Shown here piece after piece: positions 19,469-30,056 of a stretch of 64,000 bases of DNA. The DNA is from Microbacterium suwonense (GTDB lineage Bacteria; Actinomycetota; Actinomycetes; Actinomycetales; Microbacteriaceae), in contig NZ_AP027728.1 in assembly GCF_030296555.1 (NCBI RefSeq), positions 248,001-312,000 on the forward strand, read 5' to 3'. The translations under genes were made by a program, and so were the position numbers. Positions within the stretch are counted from its first letter, which is position 1; every line of letters starts with the position of its first letter. Below the pieces are notes generated by a model. The model saw only the letters and a program-made list of their open reading frames with translations, was not told the DNA's origin and made no database searches.

Positions 19469-19500
19469 GAGGCTGTCGACGGCGGCTCAGTCGCCGACCG

Positions 19501-21027
19501 TCACCCCTCCCAACGGACCTGCGACGGGAGCAGGTTCAGCGTGCTGACCGATGGGGCGGAGACCATGATCCACGGCGCGCTGTACAGGTAGTTGGTCGGC
19601 GACTGCTCGACGCCGATGCGCACGGCCTCATGCAGCACGGACTGGTACTCGGGGGAGTCGATCGGCGTGCTCCGGACCGCGTCGAGGGCCTCGAGGAACT
19701 CATCGCTGGAGTGTGGACCGCTGATGTTCATGATGCCCTGCGGCCCGTAGGTGGCCAGCAGATTCGCGACCGGGGATTCCCGTCCGATCGTGCCATCGAG
19801 AGCCAGCTGCGGATTCTTGGCGACGTACACCTCGTCCTGCCAGGTGGTCGAGCCGGCCGGAACCACCTTGATGGTGGATTTCACGCCGATGTCGGCGAGC
19901 TGCGACTGGGCCAGCTGTGCGCTCAGCTCGCCTGTCGCCATCGTGGTGATCTCGATCGACAGATCGCCGTCGTCATAGCCGGCGTCGGCGAGGATCTGGC
20001 GGGCCTTCTTCGGGTCGTAGCTCCAGATCTTCTCCACCTCAGGGTTGAAGGCGACGTATCCCTTCGGGAACGGCTGATGTGTGACTGTGCCCTCGCCACC
20101 GGTCAGTACGTCCACGAACTCCTGACGGTCGAAGGCGTATCGGAATGCCTCGACGACAGCCGGGTCGTCGAACGGTGCTTTGTTCAGGTTGATCGAAGCG
20201 TCATTGGCAGCCAGCGTCCCCGCTACGGAGACGGTGAGGCCTGCGGCCTTAGCCTGCTCGACCTGGGTCGCGGGCAGCCGCGCGACATCGATCGACCCGG
20301 ACTGCACAGCGGAGACCACGGTCGCGTCGTCGAGTGCAGTGGACAGCTCGAGACGATCGATGTGGATGTCTTCGGCATCCCAGTAGTCCTCGTTCTTCAC
20401 GAACGTGGCGTGCGATTCAGCGACGAAATCGGTCATGACGAACGGACCGGCGCCGACCGGATGCACGGCCAGCTCGTCCGGATTCTCAGCAGCGGTCGGG
20501 CTTGCGATCGCGCCCGTCCGGCCCGCCACGAGGTACGGGATCTGGTAGTCGATCGATGACAGGTGCAGGGTCACCTCGGTCGGGGAGTCCGCAGTGACGC
20601 TCTCCAGGTCGGCGAGCTGATCGCGCAGGTGGGAGTCGTCCTGCGTCTTCCCGCGTTCGAAGTGTGCCTTCACCGCCGCAGCGTCCAACGGCGTCCCATC
20701 GCTGAAGGTCAGACCTTCACGCAGGGTGAAAGTGATCGCCTTGCCGCTGTCGTCGTACGCCCACGACTCAGCAAGGCTCGGCTCCACGTTCCCCTCGGTA
20801 TCCAGTTTCGTCAGTGATGCGTAGGCGAGCGAGATCGTGTTGATGTCGATTCCCGTTCGGCTGGCGACCGGATCCCATGACGTCGGCAGGCCGAACGACC
20901 AGCGCAGCACCGATTCCTGATCGGAGGAGGTCGGACCGCTGTCACCGGGTGTGCCGCAGGCGGTCATACCGGCGATCAGGGTCGTCGCGATGGCTGCTGC
21001 TGCAAGTGGGCGCCAGTATCTGGTCAC
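19501..21027 (-). CDS. ABC transporter substrate-binding lipoprotein, family 5 (peptide/nickel/organosulfur type)
   Basis: A 508-residue solute-binding protein. A lipoprotein signal is clear: basic start MTRYWR, hydrophobic core, then GMTAC with the lipidated Cys at residue 24. SBP family 5 features follow: LRWSFGLPTSWDPVASRTG, TFTLREGLTFSDGTPLDAAAV and YDPKKARQILADAGYDDG. The start is GTG at 21027 with a weak GGAAG upstream. It lies 36 bases downstream of a flavin monooxygenase and 32 bases before the permease. Family 5 proteins bind peptides, glutathione, nickel or other small molecules; an organosulfur ligand is inferred from context. Confidence 0.9.
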   Translation of the reverse strand: MTRYWRPLAAAAIATTLIAGMTACGTPGDSGPTSSDQESVLRWSFGLPTSWDPVASRTGIDINTISLAYASLTKLDTEGNVEPSLAESWAYDDSGKAITFTLREGLTFSDGTPLDAAAVKAHFERGKTQDDSHLRDQLADLESVTADSPTEVTLHLSSIDYQIPYLVAGRTGAIASPTAAENPDELAVHPVGAGPFVMTDFVAESHATFVKNEDYWDAEDIHIDRLELSTALDDATVVSAVQSGSIDVARLPATQVEQAKAAGLTVSVAGTLAANDASINLNKAPFDDPAVVEAFRYAFDRQEFVDVLTGGEGTVTHQPFPKGYVAFNPEVEKIWSYDPKKARQILADAGYDDGDLSIEITTMATGELSAQLAQSQLADIGVKSTIKVVPAGSTTWQDEVYVAKNPQLALDGTIGRESPVANLLATYGPQGIMNISGPHSSDEFLEALDAVRSTPIDSPEYQSVLHEAVRIGVEQSPTNYLYSAPWIMVSAPSVSTLNLLPSQVRWEG

Positions 21028-21063
21028 AATGGTCTGCTTTCTTCCGGGGTCGGATGTGGGTGG

Positions 21064-22452
21064 TCAGTGCGCGGTGCTGAGGCTCGCCGCGTTCGCCGTC
21101 TGCTCGACTCTGGTGGCGGACACGGTGTAGCGGTTGGCAGGAAATGGCAGGCCGAGGTGCTCGCGCAAGGTCGTGCCCTCGTACTCGGAGCGGTGAAGGC
21201 CGCGCTCCTGCAGGATCGGGATCACCTCGGCCACGAAACGTCGGAACTGGGCGGGATGCGAGACGAAGACGTTCAGCCCGTCGAAGGCGCCCGCCTCGAA
21301 CCATTCCTGTATCGTGTCGGCGACCGTCTTGGCCGACCCCACGAAGGGAGACGGATGCAGTGCGGCGCGGCGCTCGACCACCTGCCGCAATGTGAGGTCA
21401 TCCTTCCGGGCGGCGGCGACGATCGCCTCGGCCTGGGTGCGGAAGCTGTGCTCGGCGAGGTGGAGCACGTCGGGGAACGGCGCGTCCAGGTCGTAGCCGC
21501 TGAAGTCGTGCCATCCGAAGGGGCGTCCGAGCTCTGCGAGCGTGATCTCGAAGGAGTTGCTCAGCTCGTGCTGAGCGCGCTCGATCTCACGGGCATCGTC
21601 ATCCGTGTCGCCGACGACGATCCGTGCGCCCGGCAGGATCAGCACGTGGTCGGGGTTGCGGCCGACGGCAGCGGCACGACTGCGGATGTCCGCGGCGAAC
21701 GCCTGACCGTCAGCGATGCTGGGCGTGAAGGTGAAGATGCCGTCCGCATAGCGACCACCCAGGTCACGACCGTCGTTACTGTCGCCGGCCTGGAAGATCA
21801 CCGGCTGGCCCTGCGGGGAGCGCTGGATGTTCAGCGGGCCGACGACCTGGAAGAACTCGCCGTCGTGGTTCAATTCGTGCAGCTTGGCCGGATCGAGGAA
21901 GACCTTGGTCTCGCGGTCGCGGGGGAAGGCATCGTCCTCGTAGCTGTCCCACAGCCCCTGAGACACCTCGATGTGCTCGGCGGCACGACGGTAGCGCGTC
22001 GGGTAGTCGAAGTGCTCGTCACGGCTGTAGTTCCCGGCGGTTCCGGCATCTCCACTGGTGACGACGTTCCAGCCCGCGCGGCCACGGCTGATCAGATCCA
22101 GCGAGGCGAATCGGCGGGCCAGGTTGTACGGGGAGTTGTAAGACGTGGTCGCGGTGCCTACCAGTCCGATGCGCGACGTGCTGACGGCAAGGGCCGAGAG
22201 CAGTGTGAGCGGCTCGAGCCGGTTCAGATAGTGAGGCGGCGAGTGCGGAGTGATGAACTGGCTGTCGACGATGAAGACGAGGTCGAACTTCGCCTCCTCG
22301 GCGAGCCGGGCGTACTCGATGTACCAGTCGATGTCGACGCTCGCATCGCCGGGGATCTCGGGGTCCAGCCAGCGCAACTGGTCCCCGGGACCGCCGGTCC
22401 CGGTCAGGATCGCGCCGAACTTGATCTGCCGTGGGGTTCGCTCATGGGTCAC
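21064..22452 (-). CDS. FMN-dependent monooxygenase, NtaA/SnaA/DszA/SoxA family
   Basis: A 462-residue luciferase-like flavin monooxygenase of the NtaA/SnaA/DszA family, which uses FMNH2 and O2. Family blocks: the N-terminal KFGAILTGTGG, DIDWYIEYARLAEEA, LNRLEPLTLLSALA, the flavin strand RAGWNVVTSGDAGTAGN and the C-terminal GAFDGLNVFVSHP. Members desulfurise or cleave C-N bonds (DszA, NtaA). Start GTG 22452 is chosen because GGAGGAGG lies about six bases upstream. It is the first gene of the minus-strand operon feeding into the ABC transporter and is divergent from a paralogue at 22708. No frameshift. Confidence 0.9.
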   Translation of the reverse strand: MTHERTPRQIKFGAILTGTGGPGDQLRWLDPEIPGDASVDIDWYIEYARLAEEAKFDLVFIVDSQFITPHSPPHYLNRLEPLTLLSALAVSTSRIGLVGTATTSYNSPYNLARRFASLDLISRGRAGWNVVTSGDAGTAGNYSRDEHFDYPTRYRRAAEHIEVSQGLWDSYEDDAFPRDRETKVFLDPAKLHELNHDGEFFQVVGPLNIQRSPQGQPVIFQAGDSNDGRDLGGRYADGIFTFTPSIADGQAFAADIRSRAAAVGRNPDHVLILPGARIVVGDTDDDAREIERAQHELSNSFEITLAELGRPFGWHDFSGYDLDAPFPDVLHLAEHSFRTQAEAIVAAARKDDLTLRQVVERRAALHPSPFVGSAKTVADTIQEWFEAGAFDGLNVFVSHPAQFRRFVAEVIPILQERGLHRSEYEGTTLREHLGLPFPANRYTVSATRVEQTANAASLSTAH

Positions 22453-22515
22453 TTCTGCCTCCTCCGTCGTCGTGCTTCCCCGATTCTGAGGGCGCGCGTC
22501 GGCAGTCGGAAAGCA

Positions 22516-22566
22516 CCGTGTAACACGGCGTGACTTGGTGACGTCGCATGACGCGAATGCGTCATG
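22516..22566. promoter_or_regulatory. Two palindromes in the divergent monooxygenase promoter region
   Basis: The 255-base gap between the divergent monooxygenase genes holds two inverted repeats: CCGTG-TAA-CACGG (22516-22528) and the perfect CATGACGC-GAAT-GCGTCATG (22547-22566). The latter looks like a dimeric repressor operator. The same eight-base half-site recurs as an inverted pair upstream of the msuE-type gene (29998-30005 and 30031-30038). The rest of the gap shows no gene that I can see. Confidence 0.55.
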
Positions 22567-22707
22567 AAAGGGAGAGAAGCTCCCGAAGGCCGGGATATCG
22601 GAGTATCTTTGCGCGCTGCAGTGAGAGGTGTGCACATCGTTCGTGGTGTGTGTTGGCGCGTTACGGCACCACTTGCCGATCTCCGCTGAACGCGAGAGAC
22701 ATGGCTC

Positions 22708-24048
22708 ATGACCATTTCACAGGACGGCATCATTCTGGGCGCGGTTCTTGTGGGAGCCGGTGATGGCTCCTATCGGGGACTCTGGCGCGATCCGGACGTT
22801 CCGAGCGAGGCAAGCACCGACATCGACTGGTATGCGGAGCAAGCTCGACAGGCCGAGGCCGCGCAGTTTCACTTCGTGTTCATCGTGGACAGCCAATTCA
22901 TCGATGAGACGTTCCCGCCGCATCATCTGAACCGGCTGGAGCCGTTGACACTGCTCTCTGCAGTGGCTATGCGCACCGAACGCATCGGCCTCGCCGCAAC
23001 GATCAGCTCCACCTACGCGGAGCCGTGGGATATTGCTCGCCGGCTAGCCTCGCTCGACGTTCTCAGCGGCGGGCGGGCGGCCTGGAACATCGTGACGAGT
23101 ATGGATCCTGGGACGGCGGGAAACTTCGGACGTCCTGCACATCTCGATGGCCCTACCCGCTATCGGCGCGCCGCGGAAGCAGTACGGGTCGTCAGGCGAC
23201 TCTGGGATAGCTACGAGGATGACGCCTTCCCGAGGGACCGCGACACAGGAGAGTTTCTTGATCCGACACGGCTGCACGCTGTCCATCACCATGGAGAATT
23301 CTTCGACGTCGCGGGGCCGCTGAACATCCAGCGATCTCGCCAGGGGCAGCCAGTGCTGATTCAGGCCGGCACATCCGAGCAGGGACGGCAGCTGAGCGCT
23401 GAGGTGGCAGAGATCGTCTTCAGCTTCGCGACCACGATCGCGCAGGCCCGAGAGCTTGCCGACGATGTGCGCGAACGTGCGCGACATGTAGGCAGAGATC
23501 TGAGCACGCTCCGATTCGTGCCGGCGTTAAGCGTCTCGATCGGCGACAGTGACGAGGAGGTGCTCGCTCTCATCCGTGCCCGCCGCGCGGCCACGGATGA
23601 CATCTCCGCCGCCGCTCGACGAGCACTCGGGAACGTTGCGGTCGATGAGGCGCAGCTGGATGCACCAGTTGCAGACCTGCTGCGCTCTCACGCTGACGTG
23701 CTGACGTCGACGACGGCGAGAGATTTTGCCGTCGCCGCAGCGCGTGGGCTGACGCTGAGGCAATGGCTGAACATGCAGCAGGCGCACTGGGCGCATTTCT
23801 GCGGTGCGCCCCACGACATCGCCGACGAGATCCAAGCGTGGGTCGAGTCGGGTGCTGTTGACGGATTCAACCTCTTCGTCCATGAGCCGCAGCAGTATCG
23901 GCGCTTCTGCGGGGAAGTCGTGCCGATCCTGCGCGCTCGTGGACTGGTGCGCGATCGCCGCGCCAATGAGACGCTGCGCGAGAGCCTGGGATTGCCGTTT
24001 CCGGAGAACATCCACACCGTCGCTCGACGCGAGGGCGTGACGAGCTGA
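22708..24048 (+). CDS. FMN-dependent monooxygenase, NtaA/SnaA/DszA/SoxA family (paralogue)
   Basis: A 446-residue paralogue of the gene at 21064-22452, sharing DIDWYAEQARQAEAAQFHFVF, LNRLEPLTLLSAVA, WNIVTSMDPGTAGNFG, GPLNIQRSRQGQPV and the C-terminal GLPFPENIHTVA. It belongs to the same FMNH2-dependent monooxygenase family. Start ATG 22708 with a weak GAGAGA about 10 bases upstream. It is transcribed away from the operon and ends before a convergent quinone reductase gene. Its codon use is less GC3-rich than in flanking core genes, which may indicate a more recent origin. Different N-termini and substrate loops suggest a different substrate from its neighbour. Confidence 0.88.
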   Translation: MTISQDGIILGAVLVGAGDGSYRGLWRDPDVPSEASTDIDWYAEQARQAEAAQFHFVFIVDSQFIDETFPPHHLNRLEPLTLLSAVAMRTERIGLAATISSTYAEPWDIARRLASLDVLSGGRAAWNIVTSMDPGTAGNFGRPAHLDGPTRYRRAAEAVRVVRRLWDSYEDDAFPRDRDTGEFLDPTRLHAVHHHGEFFDVAGPLNIQRSRQGQPVLIQAGTSEQGRQLSAEVAEIVFSFATTIAQARELADDVRERARHVGRDLSTLRFVPALSVSIGDSDEEVLALIRARRAATDDISAAARRALGNVAVDEAQLDAPVADLLRSHADVLTSTTARDFAVAAARGLTLRQWLNMQQAHWAHFCGAPHDIADEIQAWVESGAVDGFNLFVHEPQQYRRFCGEVVPILRARGLVRDRRANETLRESLGLPFPENIHTVARREGVTS

Positions 24049-24081
24049 GCGAGGACACGGCGAGGAGCGGCATCCCCTCGC

Positions 24082-25026
24082 TCAGGGCACCAGGACGATC
24101 TTGCCGCTGGCGGCATGCTGCTCGATCAGCTCGTGGGCGCGGGCCGCGTCGGCCAGGGGCAACTCGGGACCGAGCTCGATCTGGAAGTCGCCGGCCTCGA
24201 TGAGGTTGATCGTCACGCCCACGGCCTCGCGGCGCCAGGCGAGCTGCTGCTCGGTGAGCGGATGCGGGCTGCCACCGGAATAGGCCTGGATGCCGAAGTC
24301 CGCGGCATCCGGTCCGCGCACGATGGTCGCGATCCGCTCACGGTCGGCGACCAGTGCCAGCGAGGTCTCGATGGCCTCATCGGTGCCCGCGCAGTCCAGG
24401 GCCACATCCACACCCTGCGGCGCGGCCTCGCGCACGCGCTCCAGCAGCCCGTCGCCGTAGGCGACGGGCACGGCGCCTAGCGCGCGCAGCTGCTCATGCC
24501 GTTCCGGGCTCGCCGTCGCGACGACGGTCGCGCCCCACAGCACCGCGAACTGCACCGCGGCCTGCCCGACGGCCCCGGAACCGGCATGCACGAGCAAGGT
24601 CTCTCCCTTGCGGACGGCGAGGGAGCGCAGCGACTGATAGGCGGTTCCCGCCGGGATGGCGATCGCGGCGCCCTCCGCAGAGGTGACTCCATCGAGAAGA
24701 CGGGTGATGTTGTGCACCGGAACGGTCAGTGCCGAGGCGTAGGTGCCGCGGGTGTCGCCGATCGCCACCCGATCGCCGACGGCGAAGCCGGTGACGCCGT
24801 CGCCCAGCGCGGTGATCGTGCCGGCACCGTCGAATCCGACATGACGCGGCTCGGTGATCGGGGGCAGCGGACGGTGCCCCGCGCGCTGCTTGACGTCGAT
24901 CGGGTTCACGCCGGCGGCTTCGATCTGCACGACCACCTCGCCGGCGCCAGCGACGGGGTCGGGCACCTCCACCAGCTGAAGGACGTCAGGGGAACCGATT
25001 TCTGTGTAGACGATCGCGCGAGCCAT
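24082..25026 (-). CDS. Zinc-independent NADPH:quinone reductase-like alcohol dehydrogenase (MDR)
   Basis: A 314-residue medium-chain reductase. The N-terminal GroES-like domain has EVVVQIEAAGVNPIDVKQRAG, where the zinc-binding Cys of alcohol dehydrogenases is absent; VHAGSGAVGQAAVQFA is the NADPH-binding AxGxxG-type strand; and the C-terminus ends AHELIEQHAASGKIVLVP. This is typical of quinone oxidoreductase (QorA/zeta-crystallin) enzymes, which reduce quinones or enones. It is convergent with the monooxygenase at 22708. The physiological substrate is unknown. Confidence 0.87.
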   Translation of the reverse strand: MARAIVYTEIGSPDVLQLVEVPDPVAGAGEVVVQIEAAGVNPIDVKQRAGHRPLPPITEPRHVGFDGAGTITALGDGVTGFAVGDRVAIGDTRGTYASALTVPVHNITRLLDGVTSAEGAAIAIPAGTAYQSLRSLAVRKGETLLVHAGSGAVGQAAVQFAVLWGATVVATASPERHEQLRALGAVPVAYGDGLLERVREAAPQGVDVALDCAGTDEAIETSLALVADRERIATIVRGPDAADFGIQAYSGGSPHPLTEQQLAWRREAVGVTINLIEAGDFQIELGPELPLADAARAHELIEQHAASGKIVLVP

Positions 25027-25044
25027 GATGCCAGGCTAACCCGG

Positions 25045-28000
25045 TCAGCGCGCCGCGAGCGCCTTCATGATGCGCTGCGGAGAGACCGGCTGGGCGGTGC
25101 CGAGGCGCTGCGCGAACACGCTCACGCGATACTCCTCCAGCAGCCATCGCACCTCGACGAGAGTCGCTGATGCATCAGCCGCGGGCGGGATCGTGCCGCC
25201 GGCATCCTCGAACGCCTTCGCCATCCGCTCGTACTCGGTCATGCGCGTGCGATCCTTGCCCGGCTCGTTCGCGAGCGTCTTCAGTCGCTCCAGCATCCCG
25301 TCCAGATACCTCGGTAGGTGCGCGAGCCGCTCCACGCCCGTGGTGGAGATGAACCCGGGCCGGATGAGCCCGCCCAGCTGCGAGCGGATGTCGTTCAGCG
25401 GGCCCAGCAGGGCGAGCGAGTTCTGCGACTTGATGCCGCGCTCCACGTCACGGCTCTTCGTGAGGATGCGGGCCACCAGCGACACGCAGGTGAACAGGCT
25501 GTCGACGAGCGTCGCGTTCACGGCATCCCGGACCCGGCGGAACTCCGCCTCCGTGCGGATGACGCCGGAGGGCGCCCCCTCATCGATCAACCCGCGCACC
25601 ACGGCGGTGCGTGCGTCCTCGATCAGCGCTGCGACGTTCTGGTAAGGCGAGGCCGCCAGCGCCAGCTTCTCCGCCGAGGTCAGGTGGTTCTGCACGTACG
25701 AGGCGGGGGAGGGGACGTTCAGCAGCACCAGGCGCAGCACGCCGTCGCGGGTGGCGGATGCCGCGGCGTCCGCTGTCGCCTCCAGCCGCACCGACACCGT
25801 CGAGCCGCGGTCGACGATCGCCGGGTAGCCGCGCACGACGCCGCCGGCCACCTTCGTATCGAGCACGTCGGGAAGGTCTCCGAAGGTCCAGTCGGTGAGG
25901 CCGTCCTGCGCGATCGGACCGCGGGCGGATGCGGCGGCGACAGCTGCGGCATCCGGTCTGCGCTCCCTGCCTCCACCGGGCGAGCCGGGCCGGGCGATCG
26001 ACTGCGCCACGCTCTGCCGTGAGCGGTCCGACAGGCGCTGCTGCAGGGTCGCGAGGTCACGATCCGACCCCGCAACGCGCCCGCGCTCGTCCACGGCGCG
26101 GAAGTTCATCCGCAGGTGACCCGGCACCCGCTCGTCGTCGAAATCCGACGCCGAGACGGGCTGGTTCGCCAACGGCTGGATCAGCCGTGCCAGCGCCTCC
26201 TTCAGCGAGCGCCCGGGCAGGCCGAAGTGCTTCTCCGGCCCCTCGTCGGCGAGCTGCTCGCTGAACTTTCCCGCCCAGTCGGCCGCAGGCACCACATGCC
26301 GCCGGATGGCCTTCGGCAGCGCCCGCAGCAGCCCGGTGATCAGCTCATCGCGCAGCCCGGGAACCTGCCAGTCGAAACCGGCGTCGCGGATCTGCGGCAG
26401 CAGCGCCAGCGGCAGCACCACGCTCACGCCGTCGTCCTCGGCGCCCGGCTCGAAGCGGTAGGCCAGCCCCAGCACCTGATCGTCCTGCGTCCACCGGGTG
26501 GGGAACTCGGCCTGATCCGCACGGCCGTCGTCGTCGAGCAGGTCGCCCTCGCGCATGACCAGCAGCTTGGGCGTCTGGGCCAGCGCCTCGCGCCACCACT
26601 TCTCGAAGGAGCGCACATCGAACACCTCGTGCGGGATGCGCTCGTCGTAGAAGGCGAACACGGTCTCGTCGCCGGCGAGGATGTCTCGGCGTCGCTCGCG
26701 CTCCTCGAGTTTCTCCAGTCGGCGCCGCAGCTCGGCGTTCGCCCGCCAGAACGCACTGACGCGTTTGTCGATCCGGGAGGGTCCCACTCGCCCTCGACCA
26801 GCGCATGCCGCAGGAACAGTTCGCGGGCACCGGCGCGGTCGATGCGCGCGAACTGCACGCGCCGCTTGGGGATGATCTCCACGCCGAACAGCGTCACCTT
26901 CTCGTAGGCGACGGCGGCACCGGCATCCTTCGACCAGTGCGGCTCGGTCACCTGGCGCTTGGCGAGGTCACCCGCCAGCGCCTCGGCCCATGCCGGGTCG
27001 ATCGCGGCGACCGTACGGGCATAGGTGCGGGAGGTCTCCACGATCTCGGCGGCCATGACCGCCTGCGGTGACTTCCTGCGCAGCCCCGACCCGGGGAAGA
27101 TCGAGAAGCGGATGCCGCGGGCGCCGCGGTACTCCGCGATGCGGCGCTTCTCGCCCTTGGCCTTGTTCTTCGACGTGGACGCCGTGCGCTCGTCGAGGAT
27201 GCCGATCTGCGAGAGGAGGCCGGCGAGGATCGCCCGGTGAACGGCATCCGGATCGGGTGCGCCCTCCGTCGCCGGGCGACCGGAGTGCTTCGGCGCCTTC
27301 ACGAGGGTCTTGAGCTGACGGTGCACGTCGAACCATTCCCGCACGCGCACATAGTTCAGATGCTCGCTGCGGCACATCCGTCGGAAGGCGCTGGATCCGA
27401 GCTCCTTCTGCTGCTCGCGCAGGTGATTCCACAGGTTCACCAGGGTGAGGAAGTCGCTGGTCGGATCGACGAAGCGGGCGTGCATCCGGTCAGCCTCGTC
27501 GCGTACCGACTGCGGTGCGTCCGCAGAGGGGCGTTCGCGCACGTCCTGGATCGACAGCCCCGCGACGATGGGCGTGACCGCGGTCAGCACGTCCGATCCG
27601 GCGCGGGCGGCCTCTACGAGCATCCGGGCGAAGCGGGGATCCATCGGCATCCGCGAGATCTCACGGCCGACGCGCGTGAGCCGCGGCTGGGAACCGCGCG
27701 GAAGGTCGACCGCGCCGATCTCGGTGAGCAGATCGAACGCGGCCTTCACGCCGCGCGAGTCCGGGGGAGTGAGGAAGGGGAACTCGGTGATGTCGCCGAA
27801 CCCGAGCGACAGCATCTGCAGCACCACCGAGGCCAGTGAGGTGCGCAGGATCTCGGGTTCGGTGAACTCCGGGCGCTTCTCGAAGTCGTCTTCGCTGTAC
27901 AGGCGGATCGCGATGCCCGAGCTCTGGCGCCCTGCGCGTCCCGAGCGCTGGTTCGCGGATGCCTGTGACACGGCCTCGATCGGCAGGCGCTGCACTTTGG

Positions 28001-29057
28001 AACGCGCGCTGTATCGCGAGATGCGGGCCGTGCCCGCGTCGATCACGTATTTGATGCCGGGTACCGTCAGGCTCGTCTCGGCGACGTTCGTGGCCAGCAC
28101 GACACGTCGGCGCAGCCCCGCGACCTTCGACTTCTCGAACACCCGGTGCTGCTCGGCGGCGGACAGTCGCCCGTACAACGGCAGCACCTCCACCGGCGAG
28201 GTCGACGAGCGGTACGCTCCGCGCACGGCCTCGGCAGCATCGCGGATCTCGGCCTCACCGGGAAGGAACACCAGTACATCGCCCGGTGCTTCCCGATCCA
28301 GCTCGCGCAGCGCCGCGACGATCGCACCCACCTCGTCCTCCGGCTCGGTCGCGGCCGGTTCGGAACTCCGGAGACTCTTCACTGAATCGCGTCCTGCGGG
28401 GCGGCCACGTCCACGTCCGCCTGCGGCGGATTCTTCCGGAGTCGCGTCCGCGTCGCTCAGTGGCCGGTAGCGGATCTCCACCGGATAGGTGCGCCCGGAC
28501 ACCTCCACGATGGGGGCCGGCTCACCGTTCCGTGACGTGAAGTGCGCGGCGAAGCTCTCGGGATCGATGGTGGCGGAGGTGATGATCAGCTTCAGATCGG
28601 GCCGCTCGGGAAGGATGCGGTGCAGATAACCGAGCAGGAAGTCGACGTTCAGGGAGCGCTCGTGCGCCTCGTCGATGATGATCGTGTCGTAGCGGCGCAG
28701 CAGACGATCGCGATGGATCTCGTTCAGCAGGATGCCGTCGGTCATCAGTGCGATGCGGGTGGCATCGGAGACCTGATCCGTGAAGCGCACCTTGTAGCCG
28801 ACCAGATCGCCCAGCTCGACGTGCAGCTCCTCTGCGACGCGCTCGGCGATCGTCCGCGCCGCCAGCCGGCGCGGCTGTGTGTGCGCGATGCGCTCACGGC
28901 CCAGCTCCAGGCAGATCTTCGGCAGCTGGGTGGTCTTTCCCGATCCTGTGGCGCCGGCGACGATCACGACCTGGTGGTCGCGGATGGCGGCGGCGATCTC
29001 GTCCCGCGCGGCCGAGACCGGCAGCTCCGGCGGGTACACGATGACGGGCGAAGACAT
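25045..29057 (-). CDS. hrpA: ATP-dependent RNA helicase HrpA (frameshifted)
   Basis: A DEAH-box helicase of about 1,337 residues, in the usual size range for bacterial HrpA, involved in rRNA/mRNA processing or stalled-ribosome rescue. Motifs in order: I GATGSGKTTQ, Ia TQPRRLAAR, II DEAH, III SATID, V TNVAETSLT, VI QRSGRAGR, then the helicase-associated and OB-fold regions and the DUF3418 C-terminal half. One base is missing at the G runs 26775-26781; restoring it links VEGEWDPP to RIDKRVSAFWRANAELR. The start is ATG 29057; the longer in-frame upstream extension has no ribosome site. It is divergent from the aldo/keto reductase. Confidence 0.93.
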
Positions 29058-29094
29058 AGCCCTCCATCGTACGACGCCGCCTGATCTGCAGTGA

Positions 29095-29946
<852 letters not shown>

Positions 29947-29997
29947 CGGATCTCTGACGGATCCCTGGCGGCTCGTTCATGTCGCCGCGTTCCGTCT

Positions 29998-30038
29998 CAT
30001 GACGCCCCGTTTCACTCGTCGTGACGCGGGGCGTCATG
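29998..30038. promoter_or_regulatory. 12-bp inverted repeat upstream of the FMN reductase gene
   Basis: CATGACGCCCCG (29998-30009) and CGGGGCGTCATG (30027-30038) form a perfect 12-base inverted repeat with a 17-base spacer. It lies after the aldo/keto reductase and just before the -10-like TAGCGT (30044-30049) of the FMN reductase. It could be a terminator (no T-tract follows) or an operator; the outer eight bases equal the half-site of the palindrome at 22547-22566. Confidence 0.5.
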
Positions 30039-30056
30039 CTCAGTAGCGTCGGAGAC

